Positions 34,718 to 43,961 are shown, counted from the first letter of the stretch. The stretch is 64,000 bases of DNA from Chryseobacterium indologenes (GCF_018362995.1 NZ_CP074372.1:1302001-1366000), one strand, 5' to 3'. Made by a program: numbers and translations. The notes: generated from the sequence alone by a model not told the origin.

Positions 34718-36574
34718 ATGAGAAAAACAGTACTTAGTCTCGGTATTTTCGCTTCTTTTTTAGCAAATGCTCAGTCTATAAAAACAACCATTGATCTTGT
34801 CAATGTAAAAGATGATAAAGTAGCCGTTACCATGGAATTTCCGAAAATGAAATCCGGGGATATAAAATTCCATTTCCCAAAAACAGTTCCGGGTACTTAT
34901 TCTGTAGATGACTATGGAAGATTCATCGAAGGGATCAAATTTTACGATAATAAAGGAAAAGAACTTACTTTCACTAAAGTAAATGACAATACCTATTCAT
35001 TAAAAAATGCGCAGGGTCTTTCCAAAATCTCTTATCTTGTGAATGACAGTTTTGATGATGAATTAGATACATCAAAGCATAAAGCAGTATTTTCTCCGTC
35101 AGGAACAGATATTGAAGCGGGGAAGGTATATATGATCAATACTCACGGATTTATCGGATATATTGATAATATGCAGGATGTTCCTTATCAGTTGATCATT
35201 CAGAAACCAACAGATTTCTACGGAACAACAGCATTGGTAGACCAGGATAAGTCTGATGCTACAGATACCTATACTCTTGCGAACTATGCTAAGGTAACAG
35301 ATTCTCCGCTTATGTATACAAAACCGGATTACATCACCTTCAATGCAGGAGGAATGGATCTGGTACTGGGAGTATATTCTCCAACAGGAAAATATAAAGC
35401 TGCCGATTTCAAAGAAAATCTGGAAAAAATGGTGGTTGCCCAGAAGAAATTTCTGGGTGATATGAATACCAATAAAAAGTATGCAATCATGCTTTATCTT
35501 TCAGGAGGTGACGGACCTAGTGTGAAAGGTTTCGGAGCACTGGAACACCACGAATCTACAAGTGTGGTACTTCCGGAAGCAATGCCGAAAGATGCTATTG
35601 ACAATACCATTACAGATGTGGTTTCCCACGAGTTTTTCCATACTGTAAACCCTCTTAAAACGCATTCTGAAGAGATTCACTATTTTGATTATGCAGACCC
35701 GAAAATGTCTCAGCATTTGTGGATGTATGAAGGTGGAACGGAATATTTTGCCAACTTATTCCAGATCCAGGAAGGTTTGATCAATAAAGATCAGTTCCTT
35801 CAAAGAATTGGTGAGAAGATTGCCAACTCCAAGAGCTATGATGATACGATGCCATTTACGGTAATGAGTAAAAATGTATTGGTTGAGCCTTACAAAGATC
35901 AGTACAGAAATGTGTATGAAAAAGGAGCTCTTTTGGCAATGTGTCTTGATATTGAGCTTAGAAAACTTTCCAACGGAGAGATGGGATATCGTGATATGAT
36001 CAGGAAACTGTCTCAAAGATTTGGAGAAAACAAGCCTTTCAAAGATGATAAGCTGATTGACGAGCTGGTAACAGTAACCGGATATCCTCAGGTAAAAGAT
36101 TTCTATAATAAATATATTGCAGGAAACCAGCCGACTCCTTATGCAGAATATCTGAAAATGGTTGGGATAGACATCCAAAAGCAGGAAAGTCATCCTCTTT
36201 TCTGGTTTATCAAAGACCCGAACCAAACAGGTTTTGATGAGAAGACCAATGCTTTTGCTTTTGATGATCATTCTGCTTTATCTCCGTTTGCGAAAAGTAT
36301 CGGATTTAAAATCACAGACCAGGTACTTGCTCTGGATGGAAAAACGGTAGACATCAAAAAAGTACAGGACTTTATTGGCTATACGAGAACCATCAAAGAC
36401 GGACAGGACGTTACGGTAACTATTTTAAGGGATAATGCCGGTAAGAAAGAGAAAATGACCCTGAAAGGAAAGGCTATTCTGGATAAAATGATCATTGAAA
36501 CTCCTACATTCAAGGCGAATCCGACTCCGGAAGAACTGAAACTACAGACCCAATGGCTCACCGGTAAAAAATAA
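34718..36574 (+). CDS. M61-family metallopeptidase with PDZ domain
   Basis: A 618-residue exported peptidase with a signal peptide (1-18, ending ANAQ). The zinc motif is HEFFH (304-308), with YEGGTEYFANL downstream giving the third ligand Glu. The N-terminal beta-rich domain (about 20-290) is normal for M61 glycyl aminopeptidase-like proteins. The C-terminal PDZ domain (about 490-590; IGFKITDQVLALDGKTV) is the usual M61 companion. Substrates are probably peptides or partly unfolded proteins in the periplasm. Candidate regulatory boxes lie 60-75 nt upstream. Confidence 0.9.
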   Translation: MRKTVLSLGIFASFLANAQSIKTTIDLVNVKDDKVAVTMEFPKMKSGDIKFHFPKTVPGTYSVDDYGRFIEGIKFYDNKGKELTFTKVNDNTYSLKNAQGLSKISYLVNDSFDDELDTSKHKAVFSPSGTDIEAGKVYMINTHGFIGYIDNMQDVPYQLIIQKPTDFYGTTALVDQDKSDATDTYTLANYAKVTDSPLMYTKPDYITFNAGGMDLVLGVYSPTGKYKAADFKENLEKMVVAQKKFLGDMNTNKKYAIMLYLSGGDGPSVKGFGALEHHESTSVVLPEAMPKDAIDNTITDVVSHEFFHTVNPLKTHSEEIHYFDYADPKMSQHLWMYEGGTEYFANLFQIQEGLINKDQFLQRIGEKIANSKSYDDTMPFTVMSKNVLVEPYKDQYRNVYEKGALLAMCLDIELRKLSNGEMGYRDMIRKLSQRFGENKPFKDDKLIDELVTVTGYPQVKDFYNKYIAGNQPTPYAEYLKMVGIDIQKQESHPLFWFIKDPNQTGFDEKTNAFAFDDHSALSPFAKSIGFKITDQVLALDGKTVDIKKVQDFIGYTRTIKDGQDVTVTILRDNAGKKEKMTLKGKAILDKMIIETPTFKANPTPEELKLQTQWLTGKK

Positions 36575-36579
36575 TAAGA

Positions 36580-36605
36580 AAAGCGGGGAAGTTTCCCCGC
36601 TTTTT
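36580..36605 (+). terminator. intrinsic terminator
   Basis: AAAGCGGGGAA/TTCCCCGCTTT perfect stem followed by TT. Confidence 0.9.
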
Positions 36606-36651
36606 GCTTTCTTCAAGTTGAGCTTTTATACAAGTCTAATATTACTGGTAC

Positions 36652-36684
36652 AAACCTAACAGGTTTTGAAAACCTGTTAGGTTT
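36652..36684. repeat. 33-nt palindrome AAACCTAACAGG type
   Basis: AAACCTAACAGGTTTT followed by G and its perfect reverse complement. This sequence is a familiar dispersed palindrome in Flavobacteriia intergenic DNA; only one copy is in this window. It may also act as a terminator for the minus-strand kinase gene. Confidence 0.7.
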
Positions 36685-36710
36685 CCCATTTGCCTTAATT
36701 TCAAAGAGAA

Positions 36711-37880
36711 TCAGTCCCCCTTTCTGATAGTTATTCTAAAGGTACTTCCCTTCCCTACTTCAGTCTGAGAAATCTTGATATCTCCGTTATGGTATTCATG
36801 AATTACTCTTCTTGCCAATGACAATCCCAATCCCCAGCCTCTTTTTTTAGTAGAATACCCGGGATTGAAAGCATTTCTTGCCTGCTGCTTTGTCATTCCG
36901 CTTCCATTGTCTTTTACTTCAATCAGAATATTTTTATTTCTTTCAAAAATGGACATTGTAATAGCTCCTTCCCCTTTCATAGCATCTACAGCATTTTTCA
37001 CCAGATTTTCAATCACCCAGCTCATCAGAATTTTATTGTGGGGAACCAACACAGTATAGGTAGGAAGATTCAATGTAAAATTGATTTTTTTCGAGATTCT
37101 GGTTTTCAGATAATCATAATTCTCCTGAATGGTTTCATTGAAATTCCTGTCATTCAGTTCAGGAACAGAACCAATCTTTGAGAATCGTTCTGAGATCGTT
37201 CTGAGTCTTTCAATGTCTTTTTCTATCTCGTGTACTCCTTCCGATTCAGGATTATCCAACTTCATAATCTCCATCCAACCAATCATGGAAGATAATGGTG
37301 TTCCGATCTGATGAGCTGTTTCTTTAGCCAGACCTGCCCAGAGATAACCCTCATCCGTCTTTTTGATCGTCCTGAAAAACCAGAATGAAAAACCGAAATA
37401 TAACAAAATAAACAGTCCTAAAATATAAGGCGAATACCGAAGATTATTAAGCATACGCGAGTTGTCATAGTATACAAACTGGTTATTTCCATCCGGGACT
37501 TTGATCTCAATAGGATCATAATTCTTTTCCATATTCCTGATCAGGTCCTGAAGTTTCTCAGGATTCTTTATGGTAGCTTCAGGGATATTTCTGTAATATC
37601 CGAGATCGAGAATAGGATTTTTGTACTTATCGGTTACAATAAACGGAATGGTATTGTTGATATTAAGGATATCCGGCAGCAGATCCAGAACATCCGTATC
37701 CGGAGTCTTTACTTCCTGCTGTATTCTTATCGCTTTGGAAAGAAGACTGATCCTTTTGATCTCCTCTTTTCTGAGAAAATTAATGAGCGATGTTGAAGCC
37801 ACTACAATAGCAATCACCAAAGTAGTCATGACAACAAAAATGATCCAGTTATTCAGTCTGGTAAGTATGGATTTTCTCAA
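36711..37880 (-). CDS. orphan membrane sensor histidine kinase
   Basis: A 389-residue kinase with two membrane segments (about 12-34 and 151-170) around a periplasmic sensor of about 115 residues, then a phosphoacceptor box ETAHQIGTPLSSMIGW (about 188-203, His phosphorylation site), N box NLVKNAVDAMKGEG (about 287-300), G1 VKDNGSGM and G2 GWGLGLSLARRVIHEYHNGD (about 350-369). No response regulator is adjacent. The only available start is a TTG at 37880 (no in-frame ATG before residue 18), 7 nt after the stop of the PBP4-type gene, so it is translated by coupling. The signal is unknown; the carboxypeptidase partner hints at cell-wall sensing (inference). Confidence 0.88.
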   Translation of the reverse strand: MRKSILTRLNNWIIFVVMTTLVIAIVVASTSLINFLRKEEIKRISLLSKAIRIQQEVKTPDTDVLDLLPDILNINNTIPFIVTDKYKNPILDLGYYRNIPEATIKNPEKLQDLIRNMEKNYDPIEIKVPDGNNQFVYYDNSRMLNNLRYSPYILGLFILLYFGFSFWFFRTIKKTDEGYLWAGLAKETAHQIGTPLSSMIGWMEIMKLDNPESEGVHEIEKDIERLRTISERFSKIGSVPELNDRNFNETIQENYDYLKTRISKKINFTLNLPTYTVLVPHNKILMSWVIENLVKNAVDAMKGEGAITMSIFERNKNILIEVKDNGSGMTKQQARNAFNPGYSTKKRGWGLGLSLARRVIHEYHNGDIKISQTEVGKGSTFRITIRKGD

Positions 37881-37887
37881 AGTTATT

Positions 37888-39261
37888 TTATTTTAAAACA
37901 TTCAGAATTTTCTGCAGTTCTACATTTCCACTTCCCTGGTAGTTATTAATGATAATCGAAAACACATATTTTTTACCATCTTTTGCCGTGTGATATCCGG
38001 CAAAAGATTTAGTATCTCTCATCGTTCCGCTTTTCATCTTCATTCCATTCTCCTGAACCGGGAAACCATCATAGTACGCTTCAAACCATGATTGCTTTTT
38101 AGCATATAAAAGTGCCTGTACTTCTGCTTTTGCTGCTACATAATTCTGTGGTGAAAGTCCGCTTCCGTCTGCAAAATTGATCATATTAGGATTGATTCCT
38201 TTTGATTTCCAGAATTCTTTCAGATAAGAAACTCCGCTTTTAAAACTTGAATTTCCTTTTTTCTCTTTTCCTAAGGTTTTAATCAGTGTTTCTCCATACA
38301 GATTGATACTTTTCCTTAGAAACCAATAAACAATTTTATCCAGAGTCGGAGATTGGTAAGTTAAAAGAATATTGTTTTTAGGAGCTTCCAATGCCTTCTT
38401 TCCTTCTATTTCAAGCTGAGAATTCGTTACTGTTTTTCCTGAAATCTCAATTCCGGATTCTTTCAGCCATTGTTTTACTTCTGCTGCCAGCTGTAAGGGC
38501 GGATTAGGAGTAGAACCGGAAACTGTCACTGTTTTTCCTGCCGGAAGCATCCCGTTAATAAGTGCTACATCAGAATGAGGTGCCGTAAAAATAAGACTCT
38601 GGTCAGAACTTCCTCCGGCTTTCAGATCATTCAGCCATTTCACTCCCTCCAAGGGATAAGAAAAGCTTTTAAAATCTGTTCCGTTAATATTGATATCAAA
38701 CTGGTTTTCTTTCCAGTTGATTCCCCATACACCGGCTCCGTAATAATTTCCAAGGTCATCCCAGGGCCAGCCTCCGGGAATCGTCTGATGGTCAAAATAA
38801 GAATCATCAATCACCAGATCTCCTGATATTTTTGTAATTCCTGAGTTTTTAATGGCCTCAATCAGTTTCTTTTTAAAATTTTCAGGTTTATAGGCATCAT
38901 ATCTCCAGCTTCCTAATGTAGGATCACCATTGGAAGTAATGAAAAGGTTTCCATTCAGTGTTCCTCCGGATATATTCCCGGAATAACTTGATGTGGTTGT
39001 AAAAGTATAATTTTTGCCTAACGTTTCCAGTGCGGCACCAGCGGTAAAAATTTTCTGTGTAGAAGCAGTAGAAAGTCCTTTACTTCCCTGATATTCATAT
39101 ATAAAGTTGCCATTTTCATCCGAAACATAAAATGATAGGCTGGAAGAAACCGCTCCTGAAGAATCCATGAGATCCTTGGTTACTTTATCCAGTTTCTGAG
39201 CAATATTCTGCGCGGCAACCATCTGTACAGAGAGTGTGAGAACAGCAAGTGTTTTTTTCAT
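37888..39261 (-). CDS. dacB: PBP4-type D-alanyl-D-alanine carboxypeptidase/endopeptidase
   Basis: A 457-residue S13-family penicillin-binding protein with a signal peptide (1-17). Active-site motifs: SxxK in STASTQKIFT (Ser67/Lys70 region), SIN (SxN, about 312) and KSGT near the C-terminus (MKSGTMRDTKSFAGYH). The FADGSGLSPQNYV motif is typical of PBP4. The enzyme trims D-Ala and cuts peptide cross-links in peptidoglycan. It has its own TATATTTG promoter and is followed 7 nt later by the histidine kinase gene. Confidence 0.93.
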   Translation of the reverse strand: MKKTLAVLTLSVQMVAAQNIAQKLDKVTKDLMDSSGAVSSSLSFYVSDENGNFIYEYQGSKGLSTASTQKIFTAGAALETLGKNYTFTTTSSYSGNISGGTLNGNLFITSNGDPTLGSWRYDAYKPENFKKKLIEAIKNSGITKISGDLVIDDSYFDHQTIPGGWPWDDLGNYYGAGVWGINWKENQFDININGTDFKSFSYPLEGVKWLNDLKAGGSSDQSLIFTAPHSDVALINGMLPAGKTVTVSGSTPNPPLQLAAEVKQWLKESGIEISGKTVTNSQLEIEGKKALEAPKNNILLTYQSPTLDKIVYWFLRKSINLYGETLIKTLGKEKKGNSSFKSGVSYLKEFWKSKGINPNMINFADGSGLSPQNYVAAKAEVQALLYAKKQSWFEAYYDGFPVQENGMKMKSGTMRDTKSFAGYHTAKDGKKYVFSIIINNYQGSGNVELQKILNVLK

Positions 39262-39293
39262 TACATTGTTATTTGGATCTGAATAATTCTAAT

Positions 39294-39301
39294 CAAATAT
39301 A
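39294..39301 (-). promoter_or_regulatory. -7 promoter element (TATATTTG)
   Basis: TAnnTTTG match on the - strand, 32 nt before the dacB ATG and next to the stop of the zinc-knuckle gene. Confidence 0.55.
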
Positions 39302-39302
39302 G

Positions 39303-40166
39303 TTAAAATAAAAGCTTTTCATACTCCCTGAGATCATCAGAGCTGAAAAGAATCTGATGGTCAGGCGATTTTTCAAATGACCGATCATGGGTGAAATATT
39401 TCTCGTAATCATCTTCATCTATAAAAATATCCATCTGGCATTCTTTTATATAGTTTGATTTTTCTCCGTAATCTTCTATAAAATATCCGGATTCATTCCA
39501 TTGTTCATGATGACAGCGCAGACAGTTTTTTTGATGTACTGCTTTATGGCCGCATATCTCACAATCCTGCAAGCTTTGGAATAATGTTGAAATTTCACTT
39601 CGTCTGTCTTCCGGGAAAAGCGAGAGAGGAATTGTTTTTAAAAGCAGATAATAATTAGGTTCCTGCCATGAAAAATAAAACGTTTCTTCTGGATTGCCAA
39701 ACGATTTTGTATGAATCCACATTCTTTGAAGATCATATTCCAGATCGGCTTTTACGATATTTTTAATATTCAGAAGGGTTTTATGATCTCTTCTGACGTT
39801 CTGTTGGGTATCGATTTCAATAATAGGCTGCTGTTCAAGAAAATGATTCAGGCATAATGTTGTCTGCCATGAGCCCATGGTTCTCATTTTACCTTCACTG
39901 CCACAGATTTCACAAGTCTTTACCGACAATTCTGAATATTTGTCTTTGATAATTGTAAGCTTGTTATTAAGTGTTTCATCTTCAGAATACGTGTAGCACC
40001 TCAACCCACCGAATTTTTCCTTTCCAAAAACACGGTGTTCCATATTCCAGCCTGCAATGGCAAATTCAAAGAGCAGTTTCCGGATCAGTTGCTCCCATCC
40101 GGTACTGTTTACTGAAAAATTGGTCAGATTACGCTCTATAAAAAGGCTGATCTCTTCTTTATTCAT
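39303..40166 (-). CDS. hypothetical protein with two zinc-knuckle motifs
   Basis: A 287-residue cytoplasmic protein with two Cys/His clusters: CEICGSEGKMRTMGSW then TTLCLNH (about 85-111, a C-x2-C then C-x2-H pattern), and CEICGHKAVHQKNCLRCHH (about 205-223). Each could bind zinc. No catalytic motif recognised. Its ATG overlaps the pepE stop in TAATG, a strong sign of translational coupling with the peptidase, whose partner role it may assist. Family unknown to me. Confidence 0.7.
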   Translation of the reverse strand: MNKEEISLFIERNLTNFSVNSTGWEQLIRKLLFEFAIAGWNMEHRVFGKEKFGGLRCYTYSEDETLNNKLTIIKDKYSELSVKTCEICGSEGKMRTMGSWQTTLCLNHFLEQQPIIEIDTQQNVRRDHKTLLNIKNIVKADLEYDLQRMWIHTKSFGNPEETFYFSWQEPNYYLLLKTIPLSLFPEDRRSEISTLFQSLQDCEICGHKAVHQKNCLRCHHEQWNESGYFIEDYGEKSNYIKECQMDIFIDEDDYEKYFTHDRSFEKSPDHQILFSSDDLREYEKLLF

Positions 40167-40858
40167 TAAAGTCTGCTTCCTGCTTCTATTTCGTAAGGTT
40201 CTTTACCTTTCTCAAAAATTCTTGTCAGCTCGCTTCCTTCTACTGTAATGGAATCTGCTGTTCTTCTGATCCAGTTTCCTTCTCTAAGGCCTACTACTTT
40301 GATATCATTTTGGGTAAGGAATTCCTGAATACGGGTTTCTCTGGTTTCTCCATTATGTTTCAAATCCGGGTTAGGATCAAGATAATGCGGGTTAATATTG
40401 AAAGGAACCAGTCCCATACAGTCAAAACTTGGCGGATATACAATCGGCATATCATTCGTGGTTTTCATATTCTGGCCTCCGATATTGCTTCCTGCGCTGC
40501 ATCCAAGATATGCTTTTCCTCCTGAAACATTTTCTTTTAAGACAGACATCAATCCTTCTTCATGTAATGTTTTAACCAATAAAAAGGTATTTCCACCTCC
40601 GGTAAAGTATCCCTTTGCCTGATTCAGGGCTTCTTTTTTATCTTCAAATTCATGAAGGCCTTTTACTTTTATGTTGATTGTTTCAAAGAAAGAACGTGCT
40701 TTTGCGGTATAGTCGTCATGGGAAATTCCGCCTGGCCTTGCGAAAGGAATAAACACGATTTCGTCAATTCCATTATAGAGTTGGATTAATTCTTCTCTTA
40801 AGTATTCCAGATATTCTCCGCCAAAAAGGGTGGATGTTGAAGCTAATATGATATTCAT
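40166..40858 (-). CDS. pepE: dipeptidase E (alpha-aspartyl dipeptidase, S51)
   Basis: A 230-residue S51 peptidase with GGGNTFLLVKTLHEEG (about 87-102) and the nucleophile elbow YLGCSAGSNI (catalytic Ser about 120), as in E. coli PepE, which hydrolyses Asp-X dipeptides. Length matches (about 229). NPHYLD near 156 is the expected His loop. Promoter TATCTTTG is 38 nt upstream. It ends overlapping the start of the zinc-knuckle gene. Confidence 0.92.
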   Translation of the reverse strand: MNIILASTSTLFGGEYLEYLREELIQLYNGIDEIVFIPFARPGGISHDDYTAKARSFFETINIKVKGLHEFEDKKEALNQAKGYFTGGGNTFLLVKTLHEEGLMSVLKENVSGGKAYLGCSAGSNIGGQNMKTTNDMPIVYPPSFDCMGLVPFNINPHYLDPNPDLKHNGETRETRIQEFLTQNDIKVVGLREGNWIRRTADSITVEGSELTRIFEKGKEPYEIEAGSRL

Positions 40859-40895
40859 ATGACGAAATTATATGTATTAATAAAAAAATGAATGA

Positions 40896-40903
40896 CAAAG
40901 ATA
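40896..40903 (-). promoter_or_regulatory. -7 promoter element (TATCTTTG)
   Basis: TAnnTTTG match on the - strand, 37 nt before the pepE ATG. Confidence 0.6.
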
Positions 40904-41047
40904 GCTTCAAACATTAACGAATCAAAAATTAAACTAAAAAAAACACGTTTCCCGTTAATATTTTCTAAAAAAACTTAAAGCTTCTAAAATTTAAGATTTT
41001 GTGGAATTATTATTGAATTTTAGATTTTGAATTTAAAATATAAGATT

Positions 41048-41590
41048 ATGAAAATGAGTACAATTAATAGTAGAAACCTATTTTTAGGTTTGATACTGGC
41101 AGGAAGTGTAAGTCTTGTAAACGCGCAAACGACTCAACCGGAAACTTCGGCAGCAACGAGTCAAACAACTAATCCAACGATTGATGGTCTTAAAAAACAG
41201 ATTGAGGCCAATCCAAAGGATACAGAATCTTTAGCAAAATTAGCAGCAGCTTACCAGGAAGCTTCAGACTGGCCGAATGCCATTGATACCTGGAAGAAAA
41301 TCTCTGCTTTATTACCGGACTGGGCTCCATCTTATTATAGTCAGGCTTATGCCTATCAATCTGCAAAAGATGATGCCAATGCAAAACTGGCTTATGAAAA
41401 GTATATTGCAACCGTAAAACCGGAAGAAGTAGAGCAAAATAAGAAAAATCTGGCGTATGCCTATTTCTATATTGCCTTTGCAGAACAGCAAACAGATCCT
41501 AATAAGGCAAAAGAGCACATTGCCAAATCTTTACAGTATGATCCTAGCAATCAGGACGCTGTGAAGCTTAGCAAAGCTTTAAATTCTTAA
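41048..41590 (+). CDS. exported TPR-repeat protein
   Basis: A protein of about 180 residues with a signal peptide (residues about 8-27, ending VNAQ) and three tetratricopeptide-like repeats (DTESLAKLAAAYQEASDWPN; WAPSYYSQAYAYQSAKDDAN; YAYFYIAFAEQQTDPNKA). Periplasmic TPR proteins serve as binding scaffolds; the partner is unknown. The start is set at ATG 41048 because the upstream reading begins only at a TTG with a non-signal-like prefix. A terminator follows at 41600-41628. Confidence 0.8.
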   Translation: MKMSTINSRNLFLGLILAGSVSLVNAQTTQPETSAATSQTTNPTIDGLKKQIEANPKDTESLAKLAAAYQEASDWPNAIDTWKKISALLPDWAPSYYSQAYAYQSAKDDANAKLAYEKYIATVKPEEVEQNKKNLAYAYFYIAFAEQQTDPNKAKEHIAKSLQYDPSNQDAVKLSKALNS

Positions 41591-41599
41591 TAGAATGAA

Positions 41600-41628
41600 A
41601 ATGCCGGAAAGTTTTTCCGGTATTTTTT
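41600..41628 (+). terminator. intrinsic terminator
   Basis: ATGCCGGAAA/TTTCCGGTAT stem then TTTTTTG. Confidence 0.8.
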
Positions 41629-41761
41629 GTTTGTGTCTAGCTTTAATGTACGCAAAGGTTTATTTTATTTACCGTTTATTTTTAGGGAATAAAGAGATGC
41701 GACATTGTCGTTGAAGAAGCTTTATGGAATATGTGCACTTTATATTCTCCACTTCCAACTC

Positions 41762-42250
41762 TTATTCAATCATTTTTCCAAAAAAATCTGTTTCACCGTG
41801 TAAATGGCGGATGATTTTCTCGATATTCCGCTGGATACTGGCTTCGGTTTTTAAATTGTTGATATAACGAACAAGTTCAAGTCGTCTTGAAGGAATCAGA
41901 TTTTCAAAATTTTCTGTTGCCAGAGGACTTTCCTTAATTGCTTTTTCCAAATGAGGATGAATAGAAATACTTCTGTCAGAATCATCATATTCCAATACTA
42001 CTTCAATGACTTCTCCGATTCTCTTTGGGGAGTTTTTCAGCATGGTCAGGTTCACATACAGTCTCCATTCACCCAGATATTTCATGAGGTTTTGTTTAAA
42101 CTCCTGTCCGTTTACTGTTCCTTTCACGGGAATCGGGCTTTTATTCTTTCCTGACTCCTCAAAAATCCTGTCCAGAATCTCTTCCGGAACAAATACAAAA
42201 GGATTAATCCCTATGATTTCCAATGTGGCTGTGAAACTGTTGTTTTTCAT
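41762..42250 (-). CDS. DUF1905/YdeI-like protein
   Basis: A 162-residue cytoplasmic protein. The N-terminal half (FTATLEIIGINPFVFVPEEI and later PVKGTVNGQEFKQNLM) is a DUF1905 beta-barrel; the C-terminal part (SRRLELVRYINNLKTEASIQRNIEKIIRHL) is the omega/YdeI helical segment. The family is widespread and uncharacterised. The ATG at 42250 is used; further upstream in-frame codons run through a repetitive tract (GLRVSGLRVSGLRM) that is not real coding sequence. Confidence 0.75.
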   Translation of the reverse strand: MKNNSFTATLEIIGINPFVFVPEEILDRIFEESGKNKSPIPVKGTVNGQEFKQNLMKYLGEWRLYVNLTMLKNSPKRIGEVIEVVLEYDDSDRSISIHPHLEKAIKESPLATENFENLIPSRRLELVRYINNLKTEASIQRNIEKIIRHLHGETDFFGKMIE

Positions 42251-42356
42251 AGATAACAAATTTTGACTGATCAGGCTGGAAGCAATAAGCAATAAGCAAA
42301 AATAACCATTTGGCTTAAGATCAGAATAAATTATTTTTTTACTTTGTATAATTCCT

Positions 42357-42486
42357 TCCATTCTCAAACCCGAAACTCTCAAACCCGAAACTCTCAAACC
42401 CTCCAACTCTATGTATACCCAAAATCCCGAACCTCGTAACTCGAAATCCCCAACCCCGTAACTCAAAATTCATACCTCAGAACCCA
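42357..42486. repeat. C-rich degenerate tandem repeat tract
   Basis: Contains two perfect 15-nt copies of TCTCAAACCCGAAAC (42362-42391), a third partial copy, and several degenerate CCCGAAC/CGTAACTC variants through about 42470. It lies between divergent genes, just ahead of the transaldolase promoter. Such CCCGAAACTC tracts occur in Flavobacteriia intergenic DNA. Confidence 0.6.
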
Positions 42487-42496
42487 ATTAATTCCC

Positions 42497-42504
42497 TATC
42501 TTTG
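42497..42504 (+). promoter_or_regulatory. -7 promoter element (TATCTTTG)
   Basis: Exact match 23 nt before the transaldolase ATG. Confidence 0.65.
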
Positions 42505-42527
42505 TATCAATAAATCTATTTAACAAA

Positions 42528-43181
42528 ATGAAATTTTTTATTGACACAGCTAATTTAGAGCAAATCAAGGAAGCTAGAGATCTTGGAATTTTGGATGGTG
42601 TAACGACCAACCCTTCATTAATGGCTAAGGAAGGAATTCAAGGTGCTGAAGCAATCAAAAACCACTACAAAACGATCTGCGAACTTGTAGACGGAGATAT
42701 TTCTGCGGAAGTTCTTTCTACAACGTATGAAGAAATGATTAAGGAAGGAGACGAATTGGCTGCTATTCACCCAAATATCGTTGTAAAGATTCCAATGATC
42801 AAAGACGGAATCAAAGCTTTAAAATATTTTTCTGATAAAGGAATCAAGACTAACTGTACATTGATCTTCTCTGCAGGACAGGCTCTTTTGGCAGCAAAAG
42901 CAGGAGCTACTTATGTATCTCCATTCTTAGGAAGATTAGATGATATTTCTACAGACGGTCTGAACCTAATCCAGGAAATCAGATTGATTTTCGATAACTA
43001 TATGTTCGAAACTGAAATCTTAGCAGCTTCTATCCGTCACTCAATGCACATCATCGACTGTGCTAAAATTGGAGCAGATGTTATCACTTCACCACTTCCT
43101 CCGATCTTGAGCTTATTGAAGCACCCATTAACAGACAGCGGATTGGCTCAGTTCATTGCAGATTCTCAGAAATTAGCATAA
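42528..43181 (+). CDS. transaldolase / fructose-6-phosphate aldolase family enzyme
   Basis: A 217-residue short transaldolase (subfamily of TalC/MipB/FSA). [29 protein letters not shown] is split across the N-terminus (DTA and TTNPSL motifs), the Schiff-base Lys is in [10 protein letters not shown] (about residue 85-88), and [11 protein letters not shown] (about 127-137) is the phosphate site. It exchanges three-carbon units in the pentose phosphate pathway. Short members can be transaldolases or F6P aldolases; which applies is not determinable by eye. It is monocistronic with its own promoter and terminator. Confidence 0.92.
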   Translation: MKFFIDTANLEQIKEARDLGILDGVTTNPSLMAKEGIQGAEAIKNHYKTICELVDGDISAEVLSTTYEEMIKEGDELAAIHPNIVVKIPMIKDGIKALKYFSDKGIKTNCTLIFSAGQALLAAKAGATYVSPFLGRLDDISTDGLNLIQEIRLIFDNYMFETEILAASIRHSMHIIDCAKIGADVITSPLPPILSLLKHPLTDSGLAQFIADSQKLA

Positions 43182-43205
43182 TAACTGATTCTTATTCAGA
43201 TATAA

Positions 43206-43235
43206 AAAACCCGGAATGATCTTCCGGGGTTTTAT
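43206..43235 (+). terminator. intrinsic terminator
   Basis: AAAACCCGGAA/TTCCGGGGTTTT stem followed by ATTTTAT. Confidence 0.8.
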
Positions 43236-43307
43236 TTTATAATGATTATTTTATTTCAGCAGATCCAGCTCAAGAATATTATTTTTCTTTTTCAGATCAA
43301 TAGTTTT

Positions 43308-43874
43308 TTAATTCTGTTCTGTAATTTTTTTAACGACTTTACAGGGATTTCCCACGGCAACTACATCATCCGGAATATCTTTCGTGACAACACTTCCCGC
43401 ACCAATCACTGAGTTATTTCCAATAGAAACTCCGGGAAGCACAACAACATTTCCGCCCAGCCAAACATTATCTCCCACTTTAATAGGATGTGCATATTCA
43501 AGACCTTCATTTCTTTGTTTAGCATCAAGCGGATGACCTGCTGTATAAAAGCTGCAATTGGGTCCTATAAATACATTATCACCAAACTCTACTTTGGCAC
43601 AATCTAAGATAACAAGGTTATGATTGGCATAGAAATTCTCTCCTGCTTTTATATTGTATCCGTAATCACACCAGAAATTAGGCTCTATGCAGATATTTTC
43701 TTTTATGCTTCCGATTATTCTCCCGAGCAGTTCATACCTTCTTTCTGTATCTGAGTTTTTCAATCCATTATATTCCTGACACAGATCTTTGCAGGCAACA
43801 CGTTCCTGAATCAGTTCTTTATCGTAGTTAGCATTGTATAAAAGTCCTGCTGCACATTTTTCCTTTTCTGTCAT
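43308..43874 (-). CDS. maltose/galactoside O-acetyltransferase (left-handed beta-helix)
   Basis: A 188-residue hexapeptide-repeat acetyltransferase of the Maa/LacA type. The N-terminal maltose-acetyltransferase helix pair (EKCAAGLLYNANYDKEL) precedes beta-helix coils with the active-site His in FYTAGHPLD (about 113-121) and NVWLGGNVVVLPGVSIGNNSVIGAGSVVTKD in shorter pieces. It acetylates a sugar hydroxyl with acetyl-CoA. Length fits the family (about 185-203). The substrate is not predictable. Confidence 0.92.
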   Translation of the reverse strand: MTEKEKCAAGLLYNANYDKELIQERVACKDLCQEYNGLKNSDTERRYELLGRIIGSIKENICIEPNFWCDYGYNIKAGENFYANHNLVILDCAKVEFGDNVFIGPNCSFYTAGHPLDAKQRNEGLEYAHPIKVGDNVWLGGNVVVLPGVSIGNNSVIGAGSVVTKDIPDDVVAVGNPCKVVKKITEQN

Positions 43875-43910
43875 GATGTGGAATTTTAAGTCCTGAGATA
43901 AAGATAAAAA

Positions 43911-43944
43911 AAAACAGTAAGATTATGATAACCTTACTGTTTTT
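43911..43944. terminator. intrinsic terminator (minus gene at 43962)
   Basis: AAAACAGTAAG/CTTACTGTTTT perfect 11-bp stem with an 11-nt loop and A/T tracts, just past the GLPGLI gene stop. Confidence 0.8.
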
Positions 43945-43961
43945 ATTCCAATATAAACCGC

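Noticed and set aside
42357..42486. CRISPR-like or coding interpretation of the C-rich tract
   Set aside because: Repeats are adjacent without spacers and decay in sequence; the in-frame upstream extension of the DUF1905 gene reads as a low-complexity stretch.
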